This document shows, piece by piece, positions 60,562 through 64,000 of a stretch of DNA of 64,000 bases (its first letter is position 1; each line of letters starts with the position of its first letter). A program made the translations under genes and the position numbers. The notes below the pieces were generated by a model, which saw nothing but the letters and a program-made list of their open reading frames with translations, did no database searches and was not told where the DNA came from. Source of the DNA: Enoplosus armatus (Eukaryota > Chordata > Actinopteri > Centrarchiformes > Enoplosidae); assembly GCF_043641665.1 (NCBI RefSeq), contig NC_092198.1, forward strand, positions 11,421,001-11,485,000, in the 5' to 3' direction.

Positions 60562-63039
60562 AGGCTTCATCAACCTTTAAAGGGAAGAGGCACGCTGGCC
60601 AGATAAACAACTTCCAAACTGAATTAATGAGTGTTTTTTGTCTTTAAAGATAATTGCCAACAAGCTGATGGTCCTCTTACCAGTGAATTGTCTGTGTATT
60701 TGACATTCCATACACAAACCCAGTTCATACCCTTCAAAACTAATAAGCTTGTGTCCTATTTGCATAATTGGAACATTTTCTGTGACTTCAACTTAGGGCT
60801 CAAAGCAATGAAAAAATATTTGTAAACAGAAATGACACCAAACAAAGTACGGTAACCTTGCCTGGTTTAGCACCAATCAGCCGTAAATTTAAACAACCCC
60901 TGCCAAAAGATATACCCTTGTATGGAGTCATTTGCTCATTGCAGTTCTTTCTACAATGGTGCATTCATGCTGTTTGGTTTCTGTTGTAGAATCTGTGCTG
61001 TTATTTGACGCAGTTACAGTAAATAATTTGTATTTGCGTCTGTGTTGACAGAGATATATTCCGATTATGTACACATCCACATTAATCTGATTTTTCGGTC
61101 ACTTCAAACTAGTAAAGTAACCTTTGCACACTTTGAGTACAAGTAACATAAATCATCCAAAAGAACATAGAAAAGGTTTTAATAGGTATGTTATGGGGTA
61201 TTAAAAATATTTTTTCTACTCCCAGGTGTTATTTTTTTCATGATTTTGTACAGTCGACTGCTTGGTCCTCAGACTTTGATATATATGAAATGCTGAATGA
61301 TGAAGGTCACTTGACCGAAACGTAACGTTACCAAAAGTGCCGACAGTGTACAGGAGCTGAATTCTTGTACTTTTAGTACTTGTTACAAAACAATTTGTAA
61401 AAACGCTGTAAAATCCTACAGCTATTGCAGACTACTAATGGATTTAAGTGTAGACATCAGTCTAGAGCTCAGCATGAAAACACCACTGAAAGAATGGCTT
61501 TAGACTTGAGAATTTAAGAAAATGGGAATAATTTCTAAAGTGAGCAAATATAGCAAATCAAATTTGATATGCCATTTACCACCAAAGCCTGCCGGTACCG
61601 TCAGTCCCAATAATCAGTCTAATAGAGAAGTGGGTCTCTGGCACAGAGCGTCCAGCAGGAGCCATTAGTGGCTATAATCTGCCAGTGTGGGGAATGTAAA
61701 CAGAAAGTCCTGACAATAACCAAACCGCCGCTTATTAACCCTTACCATACCAACCAGCACTTCTACATTACCCAAAAAGAAATACTGACACTTTGACTTG
61801 TCCCTTGTTTTCCATTATCTGTGTAATGTGAGCTCAAAGGTCTCACAGCATCCATCTTTCTGGTATGAGTAGTCAGGTGGAAGCACAAAAATACAAAAAA
61901 AATCAATCAATTGACCATCACTGACTGTTATGCAGTTTTGAACCTGTGCCTTGTACTGTACATGTATTGTCCACCAGCATTGAGCCACAATGAGAGCTAA
62001 ATCATACTTCTCTGCAGTCAACATGGAATTTGATATAAAGAGATGGACGACAGTGTTTGACCCTGACTAAAGCCATGCCATCAGCTTGTTTTGTAACTAA
62101 GCACAGTAATGTGAGAGGAGCAAGACAGCATTGTTCTGAACTGAGCCCTTGACCCAGAACAGCACACACAGACAGACGGGCTGTTGACCATACTGTTGAG
62201 GAAGTTGTTTAACTGCCACCAATGGACAAGGGTATTAAGGACAAACATAGTGCAAAGATAATGCAGGAGAGGGGAGTCCTTGAATATGAGAAATACATTT
62301 GCAAAAACAGCTTCTTTTTACACACATTTCTGTGTACAGAATGACATTGCTAACTATCCAGGCAGCAAGTGTGAAATCCTTAAAAAGAACCTCTTTGTCC
62401 TTTTTGATTTCATATTCATGCATGTATTATACTTTGATATCTTCCACGAGATTTCACAAGACTAACAGGAAATCGACCAACCATGACATGGCTTTTGTTC
62501 CCTTCTCGCAGCAAACCACCTGGGTTTACATTGACACAGTATGTCATGTGTTCAATTAAGCCTATGGCTGCGCTTCAACTTAGTAATCACATATACCATA
62601 AAACGTGTCCAATCTTTGAAGATGGTTTTACAGTGCGCCAAAGGGAGGCTGTTAACCTTGGGAGGAAGACTGACAGTGATTCAATGAGACCGTTTCATAG
62701 CAAACGCTGCGTCTTTGTGGTGTTGAGCCACAGCTGAGGCTTCGTATGAAAGCCAAACATGAATAAGGGGATGTGACAAACAGTTATTTGCATTTGTACT
62801 TCAAGGAGAAGTGTAATGAATAACTTCTTATTAACATTTTGCAAATGACAGTGAACTTTGCAGTGGGTTTTCACTGATGGCCATGACAGTTGCAGCTTCC
62901 AATGCTAACTGCTTTCTCCACTGCAACATTGACAAACAAATAAACACTAATGACAGCTATAAAAGCCACCGAAACACAACACAAGAACAAGATTAAATGC
63001 CAAAAGGCCTGCTAGCCAATACAATGGAGGGAACAAACA

Positions 63040-63215
63040 AAAGTCATGTTGAGCTTGACGGTTCATTCTCGACCTTGGAAACAGCAAAAAATTATAATAA
63101 TAATGAATCTCATGGACATTTTGTCCTGACAGTGGTGCTAAAGAGAAGGTCAGGGGGTCACCAAAATGAATACTATCATCCTTTGGCGACCATGACATAT
63201 CCCTTTCATGGTCAG
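63040..63215 (+). repeat. Interspersed repeat family C, fragment
   Basis: aatctcatggacattttgtc, gagaaggtcagggggtcacc and tggcgaccatgacat resemble the 3' half of family C (compare aaggtcaggggatcagcaaa at 52.66 kb). Confidence 0.45.
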
Positions 63216-63528
63216 TGTTGTTCACAATGTTTAATACCTCCTAAAGCAACAGAACAATAACTTTGCCATTCAATGTAATTTTACAAGATGAGGATGATGC
63301 TTACACTTGTTGAGTGTCACTGACACAACTGTTGTGTCCACCATGAGTTGTGATTTGAATTTTTGTTTATATCACAAACTCTATTTCAGCACAGTCTCGA
63401 TGGATGGTGATAAAATGACTTTTCCCTTTTGTGCTAACATCAAACTGCCTGTTTACAATATGACTAAATAAAATGTACTGATGCAGAAAAGCGTGTACAG
63501 TTACTTTCAGCAGAGTCAAAACTATTAC

Positions 63529-63562
63529 CGGCAGTGACGGTGTCTCATCATCCAGTAATGGG
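63529..63562 (-). CDS. Weak candidate 34-nt exon upstream of the unidentified gene's exons
   Basis: Minus-strand acceptor atcactctgcag and donor CCG|gtaata bracket 34 nt, read as two bases, HYWMMRHRHC, then CG. The two trailing bases plus the first base of the exon at 43800 give an Arg codon and continue as R-NDPFLYV. The phase fit has a one-in-three chance of being random, and the exon is very short. The acceptor lies just downstream, on this strand, of the long GT tract read from the CA microsatellite. Confidence 0.18.
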
Positions 63563-63590
63563 CTGCAGAGTGATCACTCAGCAGTTCAGG

Positions 63591-63637
<47 letters not shown>

Positions 63638-64000
63638 TGCACTTACATCATCATATAAAGTCTTCCCTCTCTCTCTCTCCTAGTTTTGTCTGACAGGTGA
63701 AGCCCATAAAACATATTCCAGTTGACAAACTAGATGTCTGTTTGTCTCCTGTTGTCTCCTTCGCCTTTGGAATTTGGAAGGCAACCACCTAATCAACAAC
63801 TGAATTACCTCAGTGGGGTTTCCTCCCAGAACAAAGAGCAGGTGGAGGTGTCTGGACACAGCACCACCAGCCCATCTGCTCATGTATACAACAACATTTA
63901 GGATTCCAGCAGGAAAGCTGTGAGACATGAAAGATGCACGAGTGACACTGTCTGAAATCCTAACACAATACAATACACACGAGGGGCTGCATCAAGAAAT
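63563..64000. other. Right edge: CA microsatellite and no clear gene
   Basis: Holds (CA)n at 63593-63632. On the minus strand, 63933-63826 is open (FPAGILNVVVYMSRWAGG...) between a cacag acceptor and a GAG|gtaatt donor, but the acceptor tract is poor and no homology is apparent, so it is not called. Confidence 0.5.
63593..63632. repeat. (CA)20 microsatellite
   Basis: Perfect CA run of about 40 bases. Confidence 0.97.

Larger units (their letters stand above)
43801..63528 (-). other. Putative large intron or desert (19.7 kb)
   Basis: It contains CA and GT microsatellites (45.97, 47.23 kb), an interspersed repeat (47.87-48.14 kb), family C copies (52.3, 56.0, 63.1 kb), the Tc1 element (58.1-59.8 kb), family A copy 4 and a SINE (60.3 kb). 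Low-repeat, GC-richer blocks at about 45060-45180, 49610-49800, 50640-50960, 54330-54600, 55130-55270 and 61600-61740 may be conserved non-coding elements. No convincing exon apart from a weak candidate at 50684-50746. Confidence 0.4.

Noticed and set aside
63826..63933. Minus-strand open segment FPAGILNVVVYM with flanking ag and gt
   Set aside because: Weak acceptor tract, odd composition and no phase link to other candidate exons.

Overview
The window looks like nuclear DNA of a percomorph-type teleost. It carries GT-AG spliced genes whose predicted proteins resemble vertebrate NME6 and BAALC. It also has long AT-rich non-coding stretches, dinucleotide microsatellites, an intact Tc1/mariner element with TA target sites, a tRNA-derived SINE, LINE 3' ends, and several interspersed repeats of a kind I associate with spiny-rayed fish. 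There are no bacterial-style operons, CRISPR arrays or phage genes. Repeat recognition is from memory of fish repeat sequences, not from a search.

Layout. Positions 653-3350 (+) hold a complete five-coding-exon nme6 gene (mitochondrial-type nucleoside diphosphate kinase 6, 182 aa). It faces, tail to tail, a three-coding-exon baalc homologue on the minus strand (CDS 7199 down to 4311, 181 aa, N-myristoylation start). The two predicted poly(A) signals lie about 50 bp apart. A CpG-richer stretch at about 8430-8880 is the likely baalc promoter and first non-coding exon. A LINE 3' relic sits in the first coding intron of baalc.

From about 8.9 kb to the right edge there is no certain host gene. 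Candidate minus-strand exons at 43743-43800, 40632-40683 and 27886-28028 have good splice sites and compatible reading phases. They would join into the C-terminus of a protein I could not identify. A weaker 34-nt exon at 63529-63562 is also phase-compatible. If real, most of 28-63.5 kb is intronic; if not, this is a gene desert. The interval holds repeats plus several GC-richer, low-repeat blocks that may be conserved non-coding elements.

Mobile DNA: a 1,637-bp Tc1-family element (58148-59784) with a full-length 346-aa DD34E transposase, 217-bp inverted repeats with internal direct repeats, and TA duplications; a SINE at 60280-60561; LINE tails at 6370-6900, 9690-9740, 15141-15200 and 30500-30680; and at least four families of non-autonomous repeats, three or more of them in several copies and in both orientations. 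The genes show no functional linkage: nme6 acts in nucleotide metabolism, and baalc is a membrane-tethered signalling adaptor.
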